A model generated the notes under the pieces. It ran no database searches. It worked only from the letters and a program-made list of their open reading frames with translations, and was not told where the DNA came from. Source: an uncultured Maribacter sp. (GTDB lineage Bacteria > Bacteroidota > Bacteroidia > Flavobacteriales > Flavobacteriaceae). Taken from it: 5,996 bases of DNA. The DNA is taken from positions 1 through 5,996 of the forward strand of contig CAJQMW010000422.1 of NCBI GenBank assembly GCA_905479535.1. Direction: 5' to 3'. Both the position numbers and the translations under genes were made by a program. Below, piece by piece: positions 1 through 5,569 of the stretch (within the stretch, counting starts at the first letter, position 1; each line of letters begins with the position of its first letter).

Positions 1-226
1 AAATTCCGCTTCCAGTCTTGGCGGATATATTACCAACGGTACCTTTGAACTACCTTGGCGTGAAGCGATTGGGTTGATGGTAGCGGTCTTCGTAGGGGGG
101 CAGTTGGGCATTCGTATTAGCCTAAGCAAGTTTACCGGAAAAAGTATTAAAATAGTTACTGCGGTATTGGTGTTGTTTGTAGGGGTACGGGTTCTTTTGG
201 TCAATGGTCTACAGTTTCAATTCTGA
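1..226 (+). CDS. TauE/SafE-family membrane transporter, C-terminal fragment
   Basis: The 3' end of a gene that begins before the window; the first complete codon is at base 2 and TGA is at 224-226, giving 74 residues. The fragment contains a Gly/Ser-rich stretch (NSASSLGGYI, residues 1-10), a hydrophobic helix with VFVGGQLG (about 22-37), a basic turn (SKFTGKSIK) and a last hydrophobic helix (about 51-67) ending in VNGLQFQF. This pattern matches the end of TauE/SafE proteins, inner-membrane permeases linked to export of sulfite, sulfoacetate or other small anions. The family is assigned from motif pattern only, and the substrate cannot be read from it. The gene converges on the small membrane protein gene of the moaA-moeA set and overlaps its end by 10 bp. 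A role in removing sulfur by-products near a Moco-sulfuration locus is inference. Confidence 0.72.
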   Translation, partial: NSASSLGGYITNGTFELPWREAIGLMVAVFVGGQLGIRISLSKFTGKSIKIVTAVLVLFVGVRVLLVNGLQFQF

Positions 227-681
227 GAAATAGTCTTTTCTCTTTTTCTGGAGCGTATGAACCGATAAAAATATTGGAAGTTACCATTGTACCAAATCGC
301 AAAGATAAAGGCGATATAGATTAACCAATCGGGCATCAAAAGTGCAATAGCATAATAGGTCTTCAAAACCAAAAAGGTTAAGGCTACTCCCGCAATGGTC
401 AAAGCGATAAGTGTTCGCTTATCCTTTCGATTCAGTAGAATCATAGTGATGATTAAAAACCCCATTACAGGTTTTGTATGCAACAGTACGGGAACCAAGG
501 TCGCGTATTCTATATCGAAAAAGAGTACCATGGCGCTCATGTAGGCGGTCATACAAAGTGGACACTTAGGAATAAGAATCAATAAAACAGTAGAAAGAAA
601 AGACATGGAACCATTAGCAGCCTCCACTTTTTTTGGAGAGTGCACCTTGGTTTTACAACAACCTGTCTTTGTGATTTCCAT
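217..681 (-). CDS. Small four-helix membrane protein with CC and CPLC motifs, function unknown
   Basis: A 154-residue protein with a short basic N-terminus carrying adjacent cysteines (C8-C9). Four hydrophobic segments follow at about residues 27-54, 60-83, 89-108 and 110-130, and a strongly basic tail (RFIRSRKREK) closes it. The first segment contains P-K-C-P-L-C-M-T-A-Y with cysteines 40 and 43. The cysteine layout recalls small metal-handling membrane proteins such as MerT/MerC, but I do not recognise a specific family and give no function. ATG at 681-679 follows the moeA stop by 9 nt, so it is probably the last gene of a moaA-moeA transcript. It has no clear Shine-Dalgarno sequence. Its end overlaps the convergent TauE/SafE gene by 10 bp. 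A metal, thiol or sulfur role would fit the context but is inference; a thiol-disulfide role is the main alternative. That it is a real gene is likely from its length, topology and spacing. Confidence 0.8.
   Translation of the reverse strand: MEITKTGCCKTKVHSPKKVEAANGSMSFLSTVLLILIPKCPLCMTAYMSAMVLFFDIEYATLVPVLLHTKPVMGFLIITMILLNRKDKRTLIALTIAGVALTFLVLKTYYAIALLMPDWLIYIAFIFAIWYNGNFQYFYRFIRSRKREKTISQN
225..248 (+). terminator. Possible weak intrinsic terminator of the TauE/SafE gene
   Basis: Starting inside the stop codon, GAGAAA (225-230) can pair with TTTCTC (237-242) across a 6-nt loop, followed directly by five T residues (243-247). The stem is AT-rich and therefore weak. The site lies inside the 3' end of the oppositely oriented membrane protein gene, so it may be coincidental. 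Confidence 0.28.
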
Positions 682-690
682 AGCAAGAAA

Positions 691-1905
691 TTACCATTTC
701 CTTCGGTAAGGTACAAAAGGATACACCTCGTTCGCAAAAAATTGGTTTTTATTTTGAGGTAATATCAAGAATCCATCGGTTTTAACGAGATTGGCGAAAT
801 CACCCGAACCATTTCCAGCAATGGGGTCCGCAACTAGGGTGCCATCGGCATGACTTTCCACAGCTGCTTCCAAGAAATACACCAAATCAGGAGTGAATTG
901 CACATCTTTTTTCAGCGCCACATATAAGGTCTCGGGTTCGACGTTCAAAGATTTTTTTAGCCAATACTGTAAGTACATATATACACAAACAAAAGAGGAA
1001 ACAGGGTTTCCTGGCAGGGCGAATATTTTATTGTTGTTCGCACTGGTGCCGAACCAGAATGGCTTTCCCGGACGTTGCTGAATTTTGTGAAAGTGTTTTT
1101 CTACTTTCAATTCTTCCAAGACGTCGGGCAAGTAGTCAAACTTTCCTTTAGAGACGCCACCTGTAAAAACCAGTAGTTCGTAATCTTTTAAAAGCTGGGA
1201 AATAATAGCAAGCATTTTTTCCTTATCATCGGGCAGATGTTCCAAGTCTGCTTCCAACCCCCATTCATTCAACGAATTTTTTATTCCGTAGATATTTGAA
1301 CGGCGGATTTGATGTAACAGGGGCTTTTCGGAAACCGGAACAAGTTCGTCCCCTGTTGAAATAATGACCGCTTTTGGCAATTGAACAACTTTCAATTCAG
1401 CTTTTCCAACGGCCGCGGCAATATTGATTTCCGCACTGGATAGTTGTTTGCCCTTTGTTACAATGCACGTTCCTCTTGCAATATCCATCCCCTTGAAATG
1501 CACATTTTGTTTGTGGTTCAGGGAATTCAACTGTATGGTGGCTATGGCATTTTCAATCTGCAAATCTTCATAACGGATAACGGTATCCACTCCGTTGGGC
1601 ATAATGGCTCCCGTCATTACTTCAATGCAGTTTTGTGGATTTTCTAAAGTCTTTTGTGGAGTACCGGCCGGAGCTACGGCTTCAATTTTGAAATTACGTT
1701 GTCCTTTTTCAAAGGTCGAGAAATTAATGGCAATGCCATCCATCGTAACGCGGTCGAAAGGAGGGAAGTCGCGATCTGCCGATAAGTCTTCTGCCAAATA
1801 GGTGCCAACACATCTTTCTAATGGTTTGGAAACTATGGGGAAATCACTCTTGTGTTCCGCTAAAATGGAAAGGGCCTTATCATATGGAATAAAAGTGTTG
1901 TCCAT
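691..1905 (-). CDS. moeA: Molybdopterin molybdenumtransferase MoeA
   Basis: MoeA inserts molybdate into adenylylated molybdopterin in the cytoplasm, releasing AMP and giving active Moco. The 404-residue length is normal for the family. Visible landmarks in order: PPFDRVTMDGIA (48-59), MTGAIMP (97-103), RYED (111-114), STGDELV (183-189) opening the MogA-like domain, TGGVSKGKFDYLP (248-260) with D257 in the position of the acidic residue of the family's DY motif, RPGKPFWFG (278-286), ALPGNPVSSF (296-305), and the C-terminal domain with GNGSGDFANL (364-373) and a DGFLILP strand. All expected domains are present with no break. ATG at 1905-1903 lies 1 nt after the moaA stop, which makes translational coupling very likely and supports this start. 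The membrane protein gene follows after 9 nt. Confidence 0.97.
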   Translation of the reverse strand: MDNTFIPYDKALSILAEHKSDFPIVSKPLERCVGTYLAEDLSADRDFPPFDRVTMDGIAINFSTFEKGQRNFKIEAVAPAGTPQKTLENPQNCIEVMTGAIMPNGVDTVIRYEDLQIENAIATIQLNSLNHKQNVHFKGMDIARGTCIVTKGKQLSSAEINIAAAVGKAELKVVQLPKAVIISTGDELVPVSEKPLLHQIRRSNIYGIKNSLNEWGLEADLEHLPDDKEKMLAIISQLLKDYELLVFTGGVSKGKFDYLPDVLEELKVEKHFHKIQQRPGKPFWFGTSANNNKIFALPGNPVSSFVCVYMYLQYWLKKSLNVEPETLYVALKKDVQFTPDLVYFLEAAVESHADGTLVADPIAGNGSGDFANLVKTDGFLILPQNKNQFFANEVYPFVPYRRKW

Positions 1906-1906
1906 G

Positions 1907-2890
1907 TTATCCCCCTATAACACTCATACTATCCATCACGTTAGAGATTTTATTGTGTGTTTTTTCAGCAGCGAATCCGTCTTTGGGTTTTAGCTTTATG
2001 AGTTGTTGGAATTTTAAGCCTAATTCCTCATCGGAAACTCCCGAACGCATATAATCCCTGATATTGAAGACGCCACCGTCATAGAGACAAGTCTTGATTT
2101 CGCCTTTTGATGAAATGCGAAGTCGATTGCAAGTATTGCAGAAGGTTCTGGAAAAGGCTGCGATCACACCAATGTTGCCCTTGTATTCCTGTACTTTATA
2201 CAGTGTTGCCGTATCGCCATGTTTACCTGGTATTTCGTTGAGGTTGGGATACGCATCCCGCAAATCGTGAAGAATACTTTTCGCGCGGTACATCTTGGTA
2301 TTCTCTTTATAGCCACCGTTAAAAGGCATTTCTTCTATAAAACGGACATCCACCTGATGGTCTTTTGCCAGTTCCGCCAAAGGAATGATATCTTGGGTAT
2401 TGATTCCGTGCATGATAACTGCGTTGAGTTTGACCTTGAAACCGTTCTCCACCAACATATGAAAGGTCTCCATGACCTTTTCATAATCGTCCCTACGGGT
2501 AATTTTATGAAAACGCTCGCGGTCCAACGAATCGATGCTGAGGTTAATTTGGGTAATGCCCAGTTCTTTCAATTTCGGAACATGTCTTTGCAGTAACGTG
2601 CCGTTCGAGGTTATATGAATGGACTTATAATCCTTTAATCCGGCCGTATTTTCCAATAATTTCATAAAATCTTTCCGCAAGAAAGGCTCGCCACCGGTAA
2701 ACCTCACTTTCTGAAAACCGAGATTTCCTAATACTTGTAGTAAGCGCGTAATCTCTTCATAGCTAAGCAAATGTGATTTAGGTTCATATGGTATGCCTTC
2801 AGCTGGCATGCAATAAAAGCACCTAAGATTGCAACGATCGGTAACCGCAATACGCACATAATCTATGGTTCTATTGAACGAATCCTTCAT
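1907..2890 (-). CDS. moaA: GTP 3',8-cyclase MoaA (radical SAM)
   Basis: MoaA catalyses the first step of Moco synthesis, rearranging GTP to 3',8-cyclo-GTP, which MoaC then converts to cyclic pyranopterin phosphate. With the ATG at 2890-2888 the protein has 327 residues, normal for the family. The radical SAM cluster is C20-x3-C24-x2-C27 (RCNLRCFYC), followed by the SAM-binding TGGEP motif at 65-69. The C-terminal cluster is C251-x2-C254-x13-C268 within FCNTCNRLRIS; its arginines match those known to bind GTP. The protein ends in the conserved double glycine (SVIGG), which is needed for activity in known MoaA enzymes. An upstream in-frame TTG at 2926 would add 12 hydrophobic residues not expected in MoaA; I reject it. 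The gene is first in the reverse set and its stop is 1 nt from the moeA start. moaC, moaD and moaE are not in the window. Confidence 0.97.
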   Translation of the reverse strand: MKDSFNRTIDYVRIAVTDRCNLRCFYCMPAEGIPYEPKSHLLSYEEITRLLQVLGNLGFQKVRFTGGEPFLRKDFMKLLENTAGLKDYKSIHITSNGTLLQRHVPKLKELGITQINLSIDSLDRERFHKITRRDDYEKVMETFHMLVENGFKVKLNAVIMHGINTQDIIPLAELAKDHQVDVRFIEEMPFNGGYKENTKMYRAKSILHDLRDAYPNLNEIPGKHGDTATLYKVQEYKGNIGVIAAFSRTFCNTCNRLRISSKGEIKTCLYDGGVFNIRDYMRSGVSDEELGLKFQQLIKLKPKDGFAAEKTHNKISNVMDSMSVIGG

Positions 2891-2977
2891 AGCAATACTC
2901 GAGATTAGAAGAATGAATATAGCCAATTTTCGATATATTAGGGGTGTTATTAAGAAAGAAATAGGAGGGATGAAGAA
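2891..2977. promoter_or_regulatory. Divergent intergenic region between moaA and xdhC
   Basis: These 87 bp separate two genes read away from each other, so promoters for both directions must lie here or inside the flanking genes. The stretch is AT-rich around 2917-2960 (for example GATATATTA at 2932-2940). I found no convincing TTG / TAnnTTTG pair in either direction and no clear inverted repeat, so the exact promoter positions remain unknown. Confidence 0.45.
2963..2968 (+). promoter_or_regulatory. Strong Shine-Dalgarno sequence for xdhC
   Basis: AGGAGG lies 9 nt before the ATG at 2978-2980. It supports that start over the overlapping ATG at 2970, which opens only a three-codon frame. Such a full match is unusual in this window, where the other starts show no clear Shine-Dalgarno sequence. 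Confidence 0.75.
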
Positions 2978-4084
2978 ATGAAAGAAATAAAATCAATATT
3001 GCAGTTATACAATTCCTTCAAAAATTCTGATGAGAAATGCGCTATTGCGCAAGTGGTCCGAGTAGAGGAATCATCATACAGACGTGAAGGTGCGAGAATG
3101 CTCGTTTTTGAATCGGGAGTTTTCGAAGGCGGCATCAGTGGTGGATGCTTGGAGGGAGATGCTCTGCAACGTTCACAGATCGCTATTTTAAAACAACGGC
3201 CTTCGATCGTTACCTATGACACTTCAAAAGAACAAGAAATAGGTGTGGGACTGGGTTGCAATGGAATTATCGATGTGTTGATATCCCCTATTTCCGATGA
3301 GTCTCCGATGATGAAAATGTTGCAGAAGTGCGTATGGGAAAGAGGCGAACATATCATCGCCACCATCACTGCTTTGGAAGGAACTTGGGATGCCGTTTCG
3401 CTCGGAGAAAGTTTTTATTACGACGCAAATAGTTCCACTTTGGATAATTGTCCCGATGCCGATTTAAAGGAATTTATTCAAGATAAAATTTCAGAAGTAC
3501 AGGAAAGGAAAAAGTCAAAAACCTACCATTATGAATCGGAGGGTGAAAAAGCCGGTATTTTCATTGAATTGATTCCTCCGCAGTTCCATTTGGCGATATA
3601 TGGTGATAATTATGATGTGTACCCCATGCTCGAAATGGCCAAGGTGCTCGATTGGGACGTTAGCCTAACAGGAAACATTCAAAAACTGAAAAAGGAAAAA
3701 CTACAATCCGTCAAGCACCTGTTTCCAAAAGATGGTGAAGCACGGCCGACCATTGATGAACGTACGGCCATCATTTTAATGGCCCATGACTACAAAACGG
3801 ATTATGCCAATTTGAAGCAGTTGATAAAAACTCCTGCGCCTTATATTGCCTCTCTTGGTCCACGAAAACGTTTTGATAAAATGGTGGCCGAGTTCAAGGC
3901 AAACGGAATTGAATTTTCAGATACTGAACAACAACGTATTTTCGCACCCTGTGGACTGGAAATCGGTGCCAATACCCCTGAAGAGATTGCGACGAGTATT
4001 TTTAGCGAAATCCTTGGTGTTTTTTCCGGTAAGACTGGCGGGATGTTACGGGATAAGAGTGGCCCCATTCATGAGAGGACTTAG
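2978..4084 (+). CDS. xdhC: XdhC/CoxI-family molybdenum cofactor chaperone and sulfuration protein
   Basis: XdhC-type proteins bind finished Moco, protect its sulfurated form and deliver it to the molybdenum subunit of xanthine oxidase-family enzymes. The 368 residues show the N-terminal XdhC/CoxI domain with ESSYRREGARM (31-41), GGISGGCLEGD (51-61, with C57) and GLGCNG (91-96). A variable link (about 160-200) leads to a Rossmann-like C-terminal domain with YGDNYDVYPM (208-217), ILMAHDYKTD (266-275), YIASLGPRKR (289-298), APCGLEIGANTPEEIA (323-338) and the closing GPIHER. The segment at 208-217 stands where the family usually has a glycine-rich G-A-G-x-D loop, so the nucleotide-binding loop is altered. 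A strong AGGAGG supports the start. The gene reads away from moaA and converges on the cysteine desulfurase, the expected sulfur donor. Family assignment is firm; the exact client enzyme is inferred to be the one starting at 5570. Confidence 0.94.
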   Translation: MKEIKSILQLYNSFKNSDEKCAIAQVVRVEESSYRREGARMLVFESGVFEGGISGGCLEGDALQRSQIAILKQRPSIVTYDTSKEQEIGVGLGCNGIIDVLISPISDESPMMKMLQKCVWERGEHIIATITALEGTWDAVSLGESFYYDANSSTLDNCPDADLKEFIQDKISEVQERKKSKTYHYESEGEKAGIFIELIPPQFHLAIYGDNYDVYPMLEMAKVLDWDVSLTGNIQKLKKEKLQSVKHLFPKDGEARPTIDERTAIILMAHDYKTDYANLKQLIKTPAPYIASLGPRKRFDKMVAEFKANGIEFSDTEQQRIFAPCGLEIGANTPEEIATSIFSEILGVFSGKTGGMLRDKSGPIHERT

Positions 4085-4200
4085 TCATCAACTTCCCGTC
4101 CTGGGAGGGGATTCAAAGGCAAGTTCTATTTTTTTGATGCTTTCCTTTATTTTGAAAAATCAAAGTCCTGCCAACTGCAACTGCCAGCCGATTACTTCGT
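4085..4200. other. Convergent intergenic region between xdhC and the cysteine desulfurase gene
   Basis: These 116 bp separate two stops facing each other. On the + strand a GC-rich hairpin is possible: CTTCCC (4092-4097) with GGGAGG (4103-4108), including one G-U pair, and a 5-nt loop. Seven T residues follow only at 4129-4135, too far for a textbook terminator. A second, AT-rich hairpin is TTTGA/TCAAA (4151-4155, 4160-4164) with no T-run after it. On the minus strand a 14-codon frame starts by ATGA overlap with the desulfurase stop and is described separately. Confidence 0.5.
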
Positions 4201-4204
4201 TCAT
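4160..4204 (-). other. Tiny 14-codon frame coupled to the desulfurase stop, possibly a gene remnant
   Basis: ATG at 4204-4202 overlaps the desulfurase TGA as ATGA and encodes MNEVIGWQLQLAGL before TGA at 4162-4160. The same frame then stays open for 23 more codons, including IKESIKKIELAFE and ESPPRTGS, to a TGA at 4090-4088. Together these fill nearly all of the gap up to the xdhC stop. The layout resembles a small coupled gene broken by one stop, but the length is short enough for chance. I recognise no family. Confidence 0.15.
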
Positions 4205-5373
4205 CTCCGCTCCCAAAGAATATTACTTTCCCGCTGCTTTAAAACTTCGGAACTAATAATTTCGATTGCCCTTTCAACATCATCAGAAGTAGTATGCTTT
4301 CCAATACTTAGTCGCAGCGAAGCATAAGCCAAACTCCGGTTCACACCCATTGCCAAAAGCACATGTGAAGGTTCCACGGAGGCCGAATTACAAGCGGACC
4401 CATTGGAAACTGCAATTTGTGGACTTAATGCGGTCAAGAGATTCGCTCCATCAACATAGGGGAAAGAAACATTTACCGTATTCGGTAAACGTTCAGGGGT
4501 ACGGGAGTTTGAGACCGACAGTTCAATGTTCAACAGTCCGGCTTCGAGTTGATCTCTTAAAGATCGTATTCGTAGTGTATCTTCATCTAGATTTCTATAA
4601 GCCAATTCAACTGCTTTTGCCAACCCCACGATCAGCGGTGTATTGATCGTACCACCACGTTGCCTTTTTTGTTGCCCACCTCCTTGAATCAGGCTGGGTA
4701 GTTGATCATATTCTCCATTTCCTTTTATATAGGTAAGCCCTATTCCTTTTGGACCGTAAACCTTGTGCCCCGAAAAACAGGCGAAATCAACCAATTGTAA
4801 AACTTTGTCTAAATGGACTTTTCCCAAAGCCTGTGTGGTATCCGAAAAAAGAAGGCTTTGGTTTTTATGGGTCAGACTTGCGATTTCTTCCAAGGGTTGA
4901 AGGACTCCCGTTTCGTTGTTGGCGTACATGATAGAAACTAGAACGGTTTCAGATCGTAATCTCTCTTCGAATTCTTCGATTCTAATCAATCCATCAGAAC
5001 CGACATCCAAATAGGTAACGTCAAAACCATCATCCTCTAAAAAGGCACAAGTATCCAAAACGGCTTTATGTTCCGCTTTGGTGGTTATGATATGATTTCC
5101 TTTGTTACGCTGTTTTCTGCAAACCCCTTTCAAAACCATATTAATGCTCTCGGTAGATCCAGAAGTATAAATTAAATCGCTGGGGGAAACTCCCAAAAGC
5201 TTCGAAATCTTGGTCGTGGCATCTTCCACTGCACTCTTTGCCAACCAACCATAGGGATGATGGCTGCTCGACGGATTCCCAAAGTGCTCTTGAAAATAGG
5301 GCAGCATAGCCTCTACAACTTGCTTGGTGCAAGGTGTAGTGGCGTTGTAGTCAAAATAAAGTTGGGAGTACAT
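4201..5373 (-). CDS. Cysteine desulfurase, NifS/IscS type (class I), probably for Moco sulfuration
   Basis: A PLP enzyme that converts cysteine to alanine and holds the released sulfur as a persulfide. The 390 residues are complete: YFDYNATTP (6-14), SGSTESINM (71-79), AEHKAV (100-105) with the PLP-stacking His102, NNETGVLQP (152-160), SDTTQALGK (177-185) with Asp178 and Gln181, and SGHKVYGPKG (201-210) with the PLP lysine K204. The sulfur-carrying C328 sits in SNGSACNSASVEPSHVL (323-339), the long-loop pattern of class I enzymes, and LRLSIG (353-358) carries the substrate-binding arginine. The position between xdhC and a molybdenum hydroxylase gene suggests that it supplies the Mo=S sulfur, as the desulfurase NifS4 does with XdhC in Rhodobacter capsulatus. 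A general iron-sulfur cluster role cannot be excluded. It is transcribed alone, converging on xdhC, with no clear Shine-Dalgarno sequence before the ATG. Confidence 0.93.
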   Translation of the reverse strand: MYSQLYFDYNATTPCTKQVVEAMLPYFQEHFGNPSSSHHPYGWLAKSAVEDATTKISKLLGVSPSDLIYTSGSTESINMVLKGVCRKQRNKGNHIITTKAEHKAVLDTCAFLEDDGFDVTYLDVGSDGLIRIEEFEERLRSETVLVSIMYANNETGVLQPLEEIASLTHKNQSLLFSDTTQALGKVHLDKVLQLVDFACFSGHKVYGPKGIGLTYIKGNGEYDQLPSLIQGGGQQKRQRGGTINTPLIVGLAKAVELAYRNLDEDTLRIRSLRDQLEAGLLNIELSVSNSRTPERLPNTVNVSFPYVDGANLLTALSPQIAVSNGSACNSASVEPSHVLLAMGVNRSLAYASLRLSIGKHTTSDDVERAIEIISSEVLKQRESNILWERR

Positions 5374-5463
5374 TGTCGGTATCGATTTGCCAAGGAGCTA
5401 AAGATAAGCAATATCCCAAAATCTCCATTTCTTCTTAGGAAGCTCACAATTAGATTTATCTAT

Positions 5464-5478
5464 ATAGCTATAAGCTAT
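5464..5478. repeat. Short perfect inverted repeat, candidate operator
   Basis: ATAGCT-ATA-AGCTAT forms two perfect 6-bp arms around a 3-bp centre. It lies about 28 bp upstream of the candidate -33 element of the FAD-subunit gene and about 90 bp upstream of the desulfurase start, a position that suits a regulator of either direction. It is AT-rich and short, so chance is possible. Confidence 0.3.
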
Positions 5479-5505
5479 TAATTCTTTAATGACTGATTAA
5501 TATCA

Positions 5506-5536
5506 TTGTGATTTTGATGAATTTAAGTTACATTTA
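5506..5536 (+). promoter_or_regulatory. Candidate Bacteroidota-type promoter for the FAD-subunit gene
   Basis: TTG at 5506-5508 is followed after 20 nt by TACATTTA at 5529-5536, which fits the TTG / TAnnTTTG pattern of Bacteroidota sigma factors with one mismatch in the last base. Transcription would start near 5541, leaving a leader of about 30 nt before the ATG at 5570. The match is inferred by eye in an AT-rich region. Confidence 0.38.
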
Positions 5537-5569
5537 TTGCTTATGTATTAAATTAATCCCTAAAACATT

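Larger units (their letters stand above)
5374..5569. promoter_or_regulatory. AT-rich divergent intergenic region upstream of the desulfurase and hydroxylase genes
   Basis: These 196 bp separate the desulfurase start from the FAD-subunit start, so they should carry the promoters of both units. The middle (5440-5560) is very AT-rich. It holds a perfect short inverted repeat (5464-5478), a looser one (TATTAAT at 5476-5482 with ATTAATA at 5496-5502) and a candidate promoter for the forward gene. No open frame in it looks coding. For the desulfurase direction I found no convincing promoter pair. Confidence 0.55.

Noticed and set aside
2219..2596. A 125-codon forward frame opposite moaA
   Set aside because: It is entirely inside moaA on the other strand, with no start signal and no recognisable motif; moaA is certain.
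2891..2926. N-terminal extension of MoaA from an upstream TTG
   Set aside because: It adds 12 mostly hydrophobic residues not found in MoaA, relies on TTG, and the ATG at 2890 gives the usual short lead into the RCNLRCFYC motif.
2970..2981. Three-codon frame (ATG AAG AAA TGA) just before xdhC, overlapping its ATG
   Set aside because: It lies only 1 nt after the AGGAGG, too close for initiation, and is far more likely chance in an A/G-rich leader.
4160..4162. The in-frame TGA behind the desulfurase as a selenocysteine codon
   Set aside because: No SECIS-like hairpin follows it and the surrounding peptide resembles no selenoprotein; a plain stop is much simpler.
4151..4164. TTTGA-AAAA-TCAAA hairpin as terminator between xdhC and the desulfurase gene
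   Set aside because: The stem is only five pairs and AT-rich, and no T-run follows on either strand.
3846..4256. A 136-codon forward frame covering the xdhC end, the gap and the desulfurase end
   Set aside because: It lies mostly in other frames of two firmly assigned genes, has no family features and an unnatural composition.
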